A DNA stretch of 64,000 bases from Nostoc sp. NIES-3756 (GTDB lineage Bacteria; Cyanobacteriota; Cyanobacteriia; Cyanobacteriales; Nostocaceae): the NCBI RefSeq assembly GCF_001548375.1, contig NZ_AP017295.1, positions 3,568,501-3,632,500 on the forward strand. The letters are read 5' to 3'. The first letter of the stretch is position 1, and every line of letters starts with the position of its first letter. This document shows, one piece after another, positions 48,518 through 58,328 of this stretch. The translations under genes and the position numbers were made by a program. Below the pieces are notes generated by a model. That model saw only the letters and a list, made by a program, of their open reading frames with translations, ran no database searches and was not told the origin of the DNA.

Positions 48518-48714
48518 ACCTCGCAAGGCGAGTGATTAGTTACCAGGTGTTCATACATCAGTTACGAACTTGATAAGAGAGGTAGAAGGCAGAGAGGGGA
48601 CTTAATCAGTTATCAGTTATCAGTGAACATTACCTGATAACTGATAACTGACACTCCCCACTTACTACCATCGTGTACTAAGTTAGTATTGCCCAAACCA
48701 ATCTCTCAAGTTTT

Positions 48715-49686
48715 ATGAATTATCAGCAAATTGATACAACCACCGCCAACAGCTTTTTGCCTATGGTATCGGTGGTTGTTCCTATTTATAACGGTGAGGC
48801 TGATTTATCAGATTTAATCAAGTGTTTGACATCTCAAACCTATCCGAGAGAACGGGTAGAGTATTTGTTGGTAGATAATAACAGCAGCGATCGCACATAC
48901 ACGCAAATAGAAGAATTTGTCGCTAATTCTCCCATCACCATTCGTCCCCTCAACGAAAATCAAATTCAAAGCTCCTATGCTGCCCGTAACGCCGGAATTA
49001 GGGCGGCTGTGGGTGATATCGTGGTATTTACAGATGCTGATTGCCGACCTCAACCCCAATGGCTTACTGCACTAATAAAGCCTTTTGTCAACACTGAAAT
49101 AGTAATTGTTGTGGGGGAAATTCTGGCCCTACCAGGAAAAAATTTATTAGAAAAACATGCAGACCGTCAAGATACACTCTCTCAAAAGCACACCCTAGCC
49201 CATAAGTTTTATCCCTACGGTCAAACAGCTAACTTAGCAATACGGCGTAGTGTATTTCATCAATCAGGATTATTTCGTCCCTATCTTAATAGTGGTGGTG
49301 ATGCAGATATTTGTTGGCGCATTTTGCAGTCAAATATTGGCAGGCTAGAATTTGCCCCAGAAGCTATCATTCAGCACCGTCACCGTGTCACACTCAAGGA
49401 ATTAGCCAGCCAATGGCGACGCTATGGGCGTTCCAACCGCTATCTGCACGAACTGTATGGCGTAGATTTAATGCGAGATATCAGCCTCAAAGAAGTTGGC
49501 TACCGTTTAGCACGTTGGTTAATTAAAGAGTTACCACAAAATAGTGCCAAAGCGATCGCAGGTAAAGCCGACCTTGTAGATTTGCTCAGTACTCCCATTA
49601 GCCTGTTCAGTGCTAGAGCGCGTACCGAGGGACAAAGAAATGCCAAACTACCAGAAGAAGCTAAGACAATTGAATGGCTGGAATAA
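48715..49686 (+). CDS. GT2 family glycosyltransferase
   Basis: 323 residues, GT-A fold. The nucleotide-binding domain has VSVVVPIYNGEADLSDLI, LLVDNNSSDRTY and the DxD-like motif VFTDADCRPQPQW (about residues 103-115). Acceptor-side motifs include NSGGDADICWRILQS with an ED/DxxW-like element. No membrane helices, so it is soluble or peripheral. It probably adds a sugar to an exopolysaccharide, lipid or protein; the substrate is unknown. Upstream, TTATCAG and CTGATAA repeats surround 48605-48650. Confidence 0.85.
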   Translation: MNYQQIDTTTANSFLPMVSVVVPIYNGEADLSDLIKCLTSQTYPRERVEYLLVDNNSSDRTYTQIEEFVANSPITIRPLNENQIQSSYAARNAGIRAAVGDIVVFTDADCRPQPQWLTALIKPFVNTEIVIVVGEILALPGKNLLEKHADRQDTLSQKHTLAHKFYPYGQTANLAIRRSVFHQSGLFRPYLNSGGDADICWRILQSNIGRLEFAPEAIIQHRHRVTLKELASQWRRYGRSNRYLHELYGVDLMRDISLKEVGYRLARWLIKELPQNSAKAIAGKADLVDLLSTPISLFSARARTEGQRNAKLPEEAKTIEWLE

Positions 49687-49829
49687 GTTTGAATTTTAGC
49701 TTCATCATTCGCTACATTGAAACAAGGTAGTCCCTATGAAACAACTTTCATCACGAAGGATAAAAGTAGTTTCTTACCATACTCCTCACTCCCCACCCCC
49801 ATTACAACTCAGACCAAAGGAAATTTTAG

Positions 49830-50525
49830 ATGTCAGCACAATTGTTACTGGTAGATGATGAACCCGGATTAAGAGAAGCCGTCAAAGACTACTTACAAGA
49901 AAGTGGTTTTAACGTTCAAGTCGCCAGTAATGCCCGTGAAGGTTGGGATTGGATGCAGCAAAATACACCAGACCTAGTAATTTCTGATGTCATGATGCCT
50001 CAGGTAGATGGGTATCAATTTCTGAAGCAATTGCGTGATGACCCCCGTTTTCAGTCCCTACCCGTGGTGTTTTTAACAGCAAAAGGGATGACAAGCGATC
50101 GCATTCAAGGTTATCAAGCTGGCGTTGATGCCTATCTACCTAAACCTTTCGATCCAGATGAGCTGGTAGCCATAGTAGAAAATTTACTTACCCGCCGCAT
50201 TAGCAAGCCGCAAATTAACACAGAAGACGGGGAAACACCGGATATTGCCGAATTAGCCAATCAAATCGCGCAAATCAAAGCTTTATTAACACAAAGAAAT
50301 GCTATTTCTCAATCACCAGCCCCTTTTAAAATTGACCTTACCCCCAGAGAACAGAGCGTTTTAAATTTAGTAGCTGAAGGGTTAATGAACAAAGAAATCG
50401 CCCGTCGTTTAGAAACCAGCGTGCGTAACGTCGAAAAGTATGTCAGCCGTTTGTTCAGTAAAACAGGTACTAATAGTCGTACAGAATTAGTTCGCTTTGC
50501 CTTAGAACACGGACTAGCAAAATAG
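49830..50525 (+). CDS. Response regulator with LuxR-type HTH (Ycf29/Rre1 type)
   Basis: 231 residues. Receiver: acidic pair and Asp in LLVDDEPGLRE and VISDVMMPQVDG (Asp about residue 53), Thr in FLTAKG and Lys in AYLPKPFDP. A linker follows, then a LuxR-type helix-turn-helix (LTPREQSVLNLVAEGLMNKE to RNVEKYVSRLFSKTG). The overall pattern matches the regulator encoded in red algal plastids as Ycf29 and known in cyanobacteria as Rre1, which takes part in stress responses. The start is supported by AAAGGAAA upstream. No cognate kinase is adjacent. Confidence 0.88.
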   Translation: MSAQLLLVDDEPGLREAVKDYLQESGFNVQVASNAREGWDWMQQNTPDLVISDVMMPQVDGYQFLKQLRDDPRFQSLPVVFLTAKGMTSDRIQGYQAGVDAYLPKPFDPDELVAIVENLLTRRISKPQINTEDGETPDIAELANQIAQIKALLTQRNAISQSPAPFKIDLTPREQSVLNLVAEGLMNKEIARRLETSVRNVEKYVSRLFSKTGTNSRTELVRFALEHGLAK

Positions 50526-51063
50526 ACTGCTTATCCCCCCTTATCTGTATGCCTCTGTGGTTAACGGGCTTTTTTACTACAGAGGCACAAAAATACGGTG
50601 GCTTATCAAAAATGCCCCGTGTAGCAGCAAGGCTATGATAGTTATTACATTAATCAACTACACATCTTGAAAAATTAAGCATCTCTGTTTTCAAGATAGA
50701 AAACACTAAAAAATTTGTGACTATTTTTACTAATTAATCTCCGCAAGTCGAAGTAAAACCCTGGTCAGAAAAATCGCTGTTATCAATAAACCTTCTAAAG
50801 CCTTTATTCGCTTAAGAAGCTAGGCATTATAGTGCTAGTAATTACTCAACTATATACGTAAGGTAATTGATGAGAATTACTTTTACAGATGCTTTGTTTA
50901 GCTTTTTGGAGAGTAGGGTAAATTTTAGCTTATTAACAAAAGCATTAAGTTATACAAGCCAACTCATTATTTAGAGCAAATATTTAGGTAGGCTAACTTG
51001 CAAATAATTAAGATTTTCTGCCCAGTATTTGATTTGCCGCTACTCAAATTACAGCTTTTGTAA
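50526..51063. other. Intergenic: terminator hairpin, otherwise nothing
   Basis: GCCTCTGT (50551-50558) and ACAGAGGC (50579-50586) form an eight-base stem whose loop contains six T, a likely terminator for the response regulator. The rest is AT-rich and unrecognised. Confidence 0.5.
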
Positions 51064-51345
51064 CTACAGATTAGTATCAACAGCGTTACGTAAACGCATT
51101 AGTTGACGACGCATTTGGGGTGACGCTTTAAACTCAGAGACTTCTTGTGCTTTTACAGACGCTTGTAGCATCTCTAAAAAGTCATCAGACCCTTCTGTTA
51201 GAGCATCTAACAGCACCTGCATTAGTTGCTCGCGATCGCCCAACAAACTCTTTTCCTCAACTAACCGAAATTTGAGATGTATTTCGCACTCATAGACACC
51301 GACTTCTATATTATTTATCTGCCGTGGTAATGCTTTGGAGTTCAT
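51064..51345 (-). CDS. Hypothetical protein, about 93 aa
   Basis: I take the ATG at 51345; the frame is open to a TTG at 51444, but the extra 33 residues look random. The protein reads as two parts: a beta-rich start (NNIEVGVYECEIHLKFRLVEE) and a helical rest (SLLGDREQLMQVLLDALTEG, MRRQLMRLRNAVDTNL). It is acidic in the middle and basic at the end. No signal or membrane segment. I do not recognise a family. Confidence 0.6.
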   Translation of the reverse strand: MNSKALPRQINNIEVGVYECEIHLKFRLVEEKSLLGDREQLMQVLLDALTEGSDDFLEMLQASVKAQEVSEFKASPQMRRQLMRLRNAVDTNL

Positions 51346-52239
51346 AGTTCGAGGGATTCCTGTATTTGGTGGTATGAGGTTAAGGAGATTAGCTCCTACG
51401 AAATTCTTGATAGTTTTTTGAACCCGTTGTGCCTGAATTAACAATGTTTTTTTTAATTCACAGCATTTATTCTGCCATTGCCCTCTCCTGTGTTTTTTTT
51501 CGATAGACTTTCAGGTTTAAGCTTAAGTCTTCCTGTACTAGTTGTTGTTCAGGTAAGCCATAACTATTATTCAGTTTTTGAGATTATATACAATAAAGTT
51601 TCTGTAAGAAGTTGTTCTAGGTTTTTAAAGCTTTTTACATCAACTTTATTTGACAGCCAATAATAGTTTGAGTTTTTACTGAAAAAATAGTGTTTACACG
51701 TAAGTAAATCCCCCATTTATTTTGCTTTTATTAAAGCTGGACATAGTTAGATGCTACTTCCGTAAAATTACCCAATGTACGTTTTTTTCATCATTAAATT
51801 CAGAAATTTTAGAGAGTAAATTTTATCAAAAATAAAATTTTGATTTTAAACCATAACATAGGCTCTACCCTCAACTAAAGAAAATCCAATCTATGGGGCA
51901 AAAAGAAGATGAGGCAGATAGAGAAAATCAGAGGGAGAAAGCCCGAGTTTAAGTCTGGGTGAGAAAAATAAGAACTTTTCCTGACTCACCCATCTCCCCC
52001 TACTTCCGGTTGGTGAATCTCGACTCTGCTCGATTACCGCGCAGTCGTACCACTCCGTGGTTCGCGGTAGCGTTGCGTAGCAAAGCAGGCTACGCGGAGC
52101 GTGGCGTTTAGCCATACCACATCTCCCCCTACTTCTCTACGCCCCACTCCCCTATTCGCAATTAATTTGAATGCTTTTAAGGCTATATATAACGTCTACA
52201 ATTATTGCAGTGTAATTAACTCGAATCTGACACCCAGCT
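51346..52239. repeat. Intergenic: AT-rich sequence and composite repeat element
   Basis: The first 550 bases are AT-rich with no gene. At 52004-52122 there is the longest copy of the composite element: CCGGTTGGTGAATCTCGACT, a GC-rich middle with GTACCACTCCGTGGTTCGCGG, and an end GGCGTTTAGCCATACCACATC. It is set between CATCTCCCCCTACTTC minisatellite pieces. The ndhM promoter must lie between 52150 and 52239. Confidence 0.6.
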
Positions 52240-52596
52240 ATGGACAACACAATGCTGCTCAAGTCTACAACCCGACACATCCGCATTTTTGCAGCTGAAA
52301 TTGACCGGGATGGCGAACTAGTTCCTAGTAATCAAGTCTTAACCTTGGATATTGACCCAGACAACGAACTAAACTGGAATGAAGATGCTTTACAAAAAAT
52401 TTACCGTAAGTTCGATGAACTAGTGGAAGCTTCCAGTGGTGCAGATTTGACAGACTATAACTTACGCCGCATCGGATCAGACTTGGAACATTATCTGCGA
52501 TCGCTCCTGCAAAAAGGCGAAATCAGCTATAATCTCTCAGCTCGCGTCACTAACTACAGCTTGGGACTTCCTCAAATTGCCGTGGGTGATAAATAA
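52240..52596 (+). CDS. ndhM: NAD(P)H-quinone oxidoreductase subunit M
   Basis: 118 residues, a peripheral subunit of the photosynthetic NDH-1 complex found in cyanobacteria and plants. It serves respiration and cyclic electron flow at the thylakoid membrane. The sequence is nearly all conserved family signature: LLKSTTRHIRIFAAEI, LTLDIDPDNELNWNEDAL, YRKFDELVE, DLTDYNLRRIGSDLEHYL and LLQKGEISYNLSARV. A second ATG four codons in could be the true start. Confidence 0.95.
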   Translation: MDNTMLLKSTTRHIRIFAAEIDRDGELVPSNQVLTLDIDPDNELNWNEDALQKIYRKFDELVEASSGADLTDYNLRRIGSDLEHYLRSLLQKGEISYNLSARVTNYSLGLPQIAVGDK

Positions 52597-53744
52597 GGGA
52601 CTTCCAACTAAAAAATATCCCATCACTGTGTACGCAGGGGGCAGGGAGTGGCTGACAGGTGTAGGTTTAGCTTTCCTACGGAACGCTACCGCGAACCCGC
52701 AGGGTGGGATAAACTATTAACTCCTGCCTCCTGCCTTTTGCTATGGCTGCTATGGTGTACACAGAAGTTAGATTTTGTTGCCAGCATCTGGTATTATCCC
52801 CCTTTGTCCCCTCTTTCCCCGGGCAGGGCTAGGGAGGGGTAATACCAGATTCATTCAGGTTTTGCAAAAATTATTTTTATAAATGTCGCAATTTGCACAG
52901 TAGCAAATCAATTAGACATTTATCATCCAAGAGAACTGTTGAAGCACAGTGGCGGGGTGTTAAGCCAGTACCAAGTAAAAATCCCTAGTTATCTCACTAC
53001 CCATGAGAAAAACATACCGCCTTTTCTTAGGGCTGGTGAAGAATTATGTAGGTGTTAACCTATTCTCCGAGTTCTGCAACAAAGTAGCTGTAGGCTATTA
53101 TGCAGCTTGCAGGATAGCATTAATAATTATTAATTTCCTTGTTGTCTCACTCTTAGTATCTTAATTCTTAATTAAACTTTATGGTTGTTCAGCAACTTAT
53201 AAACTATAGGAATAAGCCCATATCAAAAATTGTACATCCTTATCTTATTGGTTGTTGACAACTGAAACTCAACAACCAATAAACCTGATGAATGACTATG
53301 TAATTTAAAGGCGTAATAGCTTATTGTGTTTTATGTAGTTGCTCATAGGTAATGCAATTAACGTCAACAATCTTGGCAGAATATGTATTAGTAGCTTTAA
53401 TAAACAAAAGCAATAACTAAGTTAGGTAAACATAATTAAAGGTAAAATGCAAAAGTTTCAAACCCTGATAGCAAATGGCTTTTCCCTGATGGCTCCTGCC
53501 TAGCCTGTGGACTGCCGCAGGCTACTGCCTTCTAATTAAATAAAAGCTATGATGAGGCTGTAGGATTGACAAAGGAGTGAATTGTTTGCATAAGTTCAAA
53601 TAAGTATTAACATCTGCTGGTATTGCTAGCTAATAATCATGATCCCCTGCTGGATAAATGTAATTAAGAAAATATGAGCGGTTTGAATTCTTGCCGCTAC
53701 CGTAATGTTGAAACAATTGCCAATCGCTGATCGGTGCGAACACT
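52597..53744. other. Long intergenic region with truncated MITE-like sequences, no gene
   Basis: About 1.15 kb. At 52749-52768 the sequence GCTATGGTGTACACAGAAGT resembles the left end of the MITE at 4755, but no matching right end follows. A separate hairpin begins ATCTGGTATTA at 52786 and closes at 52850. GC-rich repeat with CGGAACGCTACCGCGAACCC lies at about 52680. From 52860 to 53744 the DNA is AT-rich with no credible gene; a small GCCTGTGGACTGCCGCAGGC hairpin is at 53503-53522. Confidence 0.5.
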
Positions 53745-56021
53745 ATGGAAAATGATGCGGCAACGCTCTACTGTCCAAATGAAGTTTGTCAGGCTCCTAA
53801 CCCCCTGACTCACAAGTTTTGCCAGCGATGCTCCACACCCTTACCCAAGCGTTATTTGTGGGTGGTGGGTGATAGTCTGAGTGTTGACAGTGCCGGAACA
53901 ATATTAGGCGATCGCTATTTAATTATCAATAAATCTGTTGTTTTAGATACTAAGCCAGGTTTATTACCCCAAACGCCTGAGTTAGAAAATACCCATCCCA
54001 TCAGACCTTATCTGCGCCTCATTCCTTATCGTTTACATATCCCGCAGGTCTACGGAGTGACATCTGTAACTGATGGCAACCTCCACAGTCAAGTTTTGTT
54101 GTTAGAAAAAGCGCCAGTTTTTGCAGACAATTTAGCTCAACAGGTACATTTATGTAATGAGTTTACTGATGCTTGGCGCTACGCTTCGTCAATGCGCCAA
54201 TTACATTGGCTGTGGCAAATTGCTAACCTTTGGCAACCTTTTAAAAGTGAAGGGGTCGTTTCTAGTTTACTCAACCCCTACCTGTTGCGAGTAGAAGGGC
54301 CATTAGTACGGTTATTAGAACTACAATCTGACTCGGCAACAGCACCAGAATTGCCGCAATTAGGTGAATTTTGGCAGCAGCTACGCCAGGAAGCTAAACC
54401 AGCCATAGCAGAATTTGTTGACCAAATTACTCATAAACTCATTCAAGGTGACATCAGATCATCAGAACTGCTAGTTGCCGTTTTAGACCAAGGGCTAACA
54501 GAATTAACGAAATTCCAAGCTACCACCATCCAAATTGCCACACAAACTGACACTGGCCCCAGTCGGCAACGGAACGAAGATGCTTGTTATCCTCCTAGTG
54601 GCACACTATTAAGTAAACCACCCCAATCAACCGCCTTGGCTATTGTCTGTGATGGAATTGGTGGACATGAGGGCGGAAATGTCGCCTCAAATTTAGCCAT
54701 TGAAACTATCCAACAGCAGGTACAACAACTGACAAATGTACCAGTAGATCATATTGAACCTGCTCTTTTAATAGCTGATTTAGAAAGGGCTGTGGCCATT
54801 GTCAATGACAAAATTAGTCAGCGCAATGACAGCGAAAACCGCCAAGGGCGAAAACGCATGGGTACAACCTTAGTGATGGCGTTACCTATTGCTCACGAAA
54901 TGTATATTACCCACGTTGGTGACAGTCGCGCCTATTGGATTACCCGCCAAGGTTGTTATCAAGTTACTCTTGATGATGATGTAGCATCACGGGAAGTAAG
55001 ATTAGGTTATGCAATTTATCGTGAAGCAGTTCAGCAAGGTGGATCTGGTTCCTTGGTGCAAGCTTTAGGCATGAGTCCTAGCAGTTCGCTACATCCCACA
55101 GCGCAACGATTTATCCTAGATGAAGATGGAGTTTTTCTGTTGACTTCTGACGGTTTGAGCGATTTTGACCGTGTAGAAGATTACTGGGAAACGGAAATTT
55201 TACCTATTCTCACTGGTGAAGAAAATAATATTGTGCATGTGGTGGAGCGATTGGTGAGCATTGCTAACACCAAAAACGGTCATGATAACGTCACCATTGC
55301 TCTAGTTAATTGTCGAGTTAAATATACTGAACCACAGATAAGTCTAAAGGCTGTTGTTCCCGAAAGCACTAATATCAAAACTGTCAATTTGACAGCAAAG
55401 ACACAACAGTCAACATTACTAGAAAATAACTCGGAACAAAAAACCAAAGTAGTTGCTAACAATTTACCCAACAGAATCAGTAAACTACCCCTAAGTTGGC
55501 TCGTACCCTTAATTTTGGTGGCAACTGCTGGTGTCTTCGGTTACTGGGTAATGTTACTACGATCGCAATATGCCATCCCTACGTCCACCCCAACTCAGAT
55601 TATACCCTCAGCCACAAACAATCCCAAAGTAGAGCGATCGCTAGATAATCTGGCCTCTGGATGGATAATTCAAACGACAAGTCCAATCACTGTCAATGAA
55701 CAAAAATTAAATCCTGAAAGTTTTTTAGAAGTTATTGATAAAAAAGCTAATCCAAAACCAGAGTCTGGTGGTTATGACGTGTATCTACGTCTGTGTAACA
55801 ATCCCGTCCCAGCTAGTTCCAACAATCTGGCTACAAAGCCTCCCGCACCTTCAGATCAACCACTCAAAATGGAATTAGCCCAACTTAAAGGGTATGCTGT
55901 CAAAGTTTTACCACCTGATCAAGTTAGTCCTTGCGATAGTGCCACCTCTGCTAAAGATAGCCTACCTTCTACACCAAATCCCGCAAATAATCCGAGTACA
56001 ATTGATTCCAACACTCCATAA
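53745..56021 (+). CDS. Membrane-anchored PP2C-type protein phosphatase with N-terminal zinc ribbon
   Basis: 758 residues. The N-terminus has Cys10, Cys15, Cys26 and Cys29 (YCPNEVCQAP, FCQRCSTPL), a zinc ribbon. A region of about 220 residues follows, which I cannot place but which resembles a degenerate kinase-like part (GDRYLIINKSV). The PP2C domain is at about 262-525: RQRNEDACYPPSG, IVCDGIGGHEGGNVAS, MGTTLVMAL, THVGDSRAYWI, LLTSDGLSDF and GHDNVTIALV, with all metal-binding aspartates. One membrane helix lies at about 582-602 (WLVPLILVATAGVFGYWVML), followed by an extracytoplasmic tail of about 150 residues. It would dephosphorylate Ser/Thr phosphoproteins. The CHAT-FHA protease gene follows on the same strand after 326 bases. 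Confidence 0.9.
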   Translation: MENDAATLYCPNEVCQAPNPLTHKFCQRCSTPLPKRYLWVVGDSLSVDSAGTILGDRYLIINKSVVLDTKPGLLPQTPELENTHPIRPYLRLIPYRLHIPQVYGVTSVTDGNLHSQVLLLEKAPVFADNLAQQVHLCNEFTDAWRYASSMRQLHWLWQIANLWQPFKSEGVVSSLLNPYLLRVEGPLVRLLELQSDSATAPELPQLGEFWQQLRQEAKPAIAEFVDQITHKLIQGDIRSSELLVAVLDQGLTELTKFQATTIQIATQTDTGPSRQRNEDACYPPSGTLLSKPPQSTALAIVCDGIGGHEGGNVASNLAIETIQQQVQQLTNVPVDHIEPALLIADLERAVAIVNDKISQRNDSENRQGRKRMGTTLVMALPIAHEMYITHVGDSRAYWITRQGCYQVTLDDDVASREVRLGYAIYREAVQQGGSGSLVQALGMSPSSSLHPTAQRFILDEDGVFLLTSDGLSDFDRVEDYWETEILPILTGEENNIVHVVERLVSIANTKNGHDNVTIALVNCRVKYTEPQISLKAVVPESTNIKTVNLTAKTQQSTLLENNSEQKTKVVANNLPNRISKLPLSWLVPLILVATAGVFGYWVMLLRSQYAIPTSTPTQIIPSATNNPKVERSLDNLASGWIIQTTSPITVNEQKLNPESFLEVIDKKANPKPESGGYDVYLRLCNNPVPASSNNLATKPPAPSDQPLKMELAQLKGYAVKVLPPDQVSPCDSATSAKDSLPSTPNPANNPSTIDSNTP

Positions 56022-56347
56022 AAATTCCAAGTTCAAAATTACTCAAAAGATTATGCGTGCAGACGTAGGGGTATTAGCATCTTAAATTTAAGATAAACTA
56101 ATAAAAAGCTGAAATAATACAGATAGTAACAAGATGCTATGCACAAGCTAAAAGATTTCCTCAAAGGAATCATACTTGGCAGGTATCACAAAGACTGCTG
56201 AGTTCTTTACTTCCCTATGGGAAGCTAGACCAAAAGTTGCACTTTGGTGTAGAAGAACAAACTCAGTGAGTATATTCTTGAATTTTGTAGGCGTAAGCCT
56301 TGAATTAGGCAATTTTAAATTGTTTGTACCCTGTAGTGACCTAATCC
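56022..56347. other. Spacer between phosphatase and CHAT-FHA genes
   Basis: AT-rich, with no terminator-like hairpin seen, so co-transcription remains possible. Short open frames on both strands look random. Confidence 0.35.
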
Positions 56348-57916
56348 ATGCCATCCCTGAATCTGGCGATCGCCCGTCTCATCAATACTGGCAAAGATAG
56401 TTTCGCCATTTGGGTGGTTAAGGCTCCCTATCCCAGTGGCTATGTTCTGCGTGATTGTGTTTGGCCTGTTGAACTCACCCAAGTTTGGCAAGAGTGGCAG
56501 CAAATGTTTGTTGGCCACAGTGGAATTTACATTTCTTCAGATACTAAACCCCCCTTAACAAACCCAGTACCTTGGAATTTAGTTTCACCCCCCTCTAACC
56601 AAACCACTGGTTATGGTAGTCGCCTCATGCAATATTTGGGGATGAATTTGTGGCGTTGGATTTTCGATGGCTCAATTCTAGGGAGTTTGGAACGTAGTCG
56701 TGGTATCGCTATGGGTCAGCATACACGCCTGCGCTTTCGTTTAGAAATTCGTGACCCAGATTTAATTGCCCTACCTTGGGAAATTATGCAACGGGAACCC
56801 GGTCAGCCGGCAGTCTCTCTTTCCCCAGATGTATTATTTAGCCGGACTACCAGTGAAGTTGAAGCTTTACCATATTTACGCACTGACCAAGCCCTAAAAG
56901 TGCTTTTAGTTCTGGGACATGACCAAAACCTGCAACTGCAAAAGGAAGCCGCTATCCTAGAACAAACTTTGTTACATGGTAGTCATTCCCATAGTTACGC
57001 ACCCTGTAGTGTAAAAACGCTCATCCAGCCCACTCCCCAAGAGCTGATTCAAGAGTTAGAAACCAAAGCATACAATGTCTTTTTTTATGCTGGTCACGGT
57101 TTACCAAATCCTGACGGTGGGTTGCTGTTTTTGCGCCCAGGCATGAGTCTTAATGGTATCGAATTAGCCCAAGTATTAACCCGCAGCGCCTTAAAATTAG
57201 CGGTGTTTAATGCCTGTTGGGGCGCACAACCAGCAGCTATTAATCATCAGGCTATCCCTACTAGTAGTTTGGCAGAAGTATTAATTCGTCACGGTGTGCC
57301 GGCGGTTTTGGCAATGCGAGACGAAATCGCTGACCGTGAAAGCCACAGTTTTATTCAAGCGTTTGCAGAAGCGTTGCGATCGCGCAAAGCCATTGATGAG
57401 GCAGTGGCAGAAGCTAGACAAGAACTGCTAACACTATATAAATACAATCAACCAGCTTGGACTTTACCCGTTCTCTACCTCCATCCCGATTTTGATGGTG
57501 AACTCATCAAAAGTTTTGATGAAAGTGTAACGGAAATGCCAGATACGGTTCTTCCTAATTCTGACACTCCCCGGTTGATTGCTTCGTTGCGATCGCTCTC
57601 TCCCGGAGGTCGCACTTGGTATTTAAGAAGTGGTGTTACTCGTATCGGTCGCACAAAAGATAACGATATCGTTATTCCCGAACCTTCTGTGTCTAAGCGA
57701 CATGCCGAAATTTTATGTCGCAATATTTTTACAAATACGACTCAAGCTTCCTCTTATTATCTCCAAGATTTTTCTACCTACGGCACAACTTGGTTTTTAG
57801 GGGCTAACGGTTGGCAACAACTCCTGCGGGAAGAAGTTCCTTTAAAATCAGGTATGCAGTTAAAATTTGGTAGTTCCAGAGGTGAAATTTGGGAATTTAT
57901 TATAGAAGATGCTTAA
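56348..57916 (+). CDS. CHAT-domain (caspase-like) protease with C-terminal FHA domain, HetF-related
   Basis: 522 residues. The CHAT domain is at about 90-390, with IALPWEIM near 140, histidine in FFYAGHGLPNPDGG (His250) and cysteine in VFNACWGAQ (Cys290). The spacing and flanking sequence resemble HetF (His250/Cys295; LPWEVM), so the two look like paralogous CHAT modules. HetF's membrane helix and TPR-like tail are absent. Instead there is an FHA domain at about 424-515: YLRSGVTRIGRTKDNDIVIP with Gly434-Arg435, and SVSKRHAEI with Ser449/Arg451/His452. FHA domains bind phosphothreonine peptides, so substrate or partner choice may depend on phosphorylation. The PP2C gene upstream and FHA-PrsW gene downstream fit that view. 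Confidence 0.9.
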   Translation: MPSLNLAIARLINTGKDSFAIWVVKAPYPSGYVLRDCVWPVELTQVWQEWQQMFVGHSGIYISSDTKPPLTNPVPWNLVSPPSNQTTGYGSRLMQYLGMNLWRWIFDGSILGSLERSRGIAMGQHTRLRFRLEIRDPDLIALPWEIMQREPGQPAVSLSPDVLFSRTTSEVEALPYLRTDQALKVLLVLGHDQNLQLQKEAAILEQTLLHGSHSHSYAPCSVKTLIQPTPQELIQELETKAYNVFFYAGHGLPNPDGGLLFLRPGMSLNGIELAQVLTRSALKLAVFNACWGAQPAAINHQAIPTSSLAEVLIRHGVPAVLAMRDEIADRESHSFIQAFAEALRSRKAIDEAVAEARQELLTLYKYNQPAWTLPVLYLHPDFDGELIKSFDESVTEMPDTVLPNSDTPRLIASLRSLSPGGRTWYLRSGVTRIGRTKDNDIVIPEPSVSKRHAEILCRNIFTNTTQASSYYLQDFSTYGTTWFLGANGWQQLLREEVPLKSGMQLKFGSSRGEIWEFIIEDA

Positions 57917-58328
57917 AAGGAGGTTAGAGATTAGAGAGAAAAATTTAGTTGTAAGTTTTTAAGTGTAAAGATTTCGCCAAAAGATATTACATGCTTAAGC
58001 ACAATATACATAGTTAATTATCATAATTTTTTCATCTTCCTAATTATGTATTTAGTTTGGAGATTTTATTTATAAAATGTTCACTTATGAGGGAATATTC
58101 TTGTAGCGTTTCTTAGGCAAGATGTTGTTAGCTGCTTGTGTCAAAATTCGTTGTAATCCGCCTAAAAGGGGATTGAAGGTAAAACCATCAACCACAACTT
58201 ATAACTGACACAAGCAGTGCAGTAAAGGGTGAATGTAAAGATTAAAATAACCTATTTTTTTTGCGGAAATCTCAAACTGTCTACTGTAGCTTTCATTGTC
58301 AACAATTTTATTTCACAAGAGGCTATCA
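57917..58328. other. Intergenic with a CRISPR-repeat-like sequence between short inverted repeats
   Basis: CTGCTTGTGTCA (58132-58143) and TGACACAAGCAG (58206-58217) are perfect inverted repeats. Between them, about 58150-58179, GTTGTAATCC...GGGGATTGAAGG resembles the ends of Nostoc CRISPR repeats (GTT...GGGATTGAAAC type). Only one copy exists, so it is not an array. The remainder is AT-rich. Confidence 0.4.
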
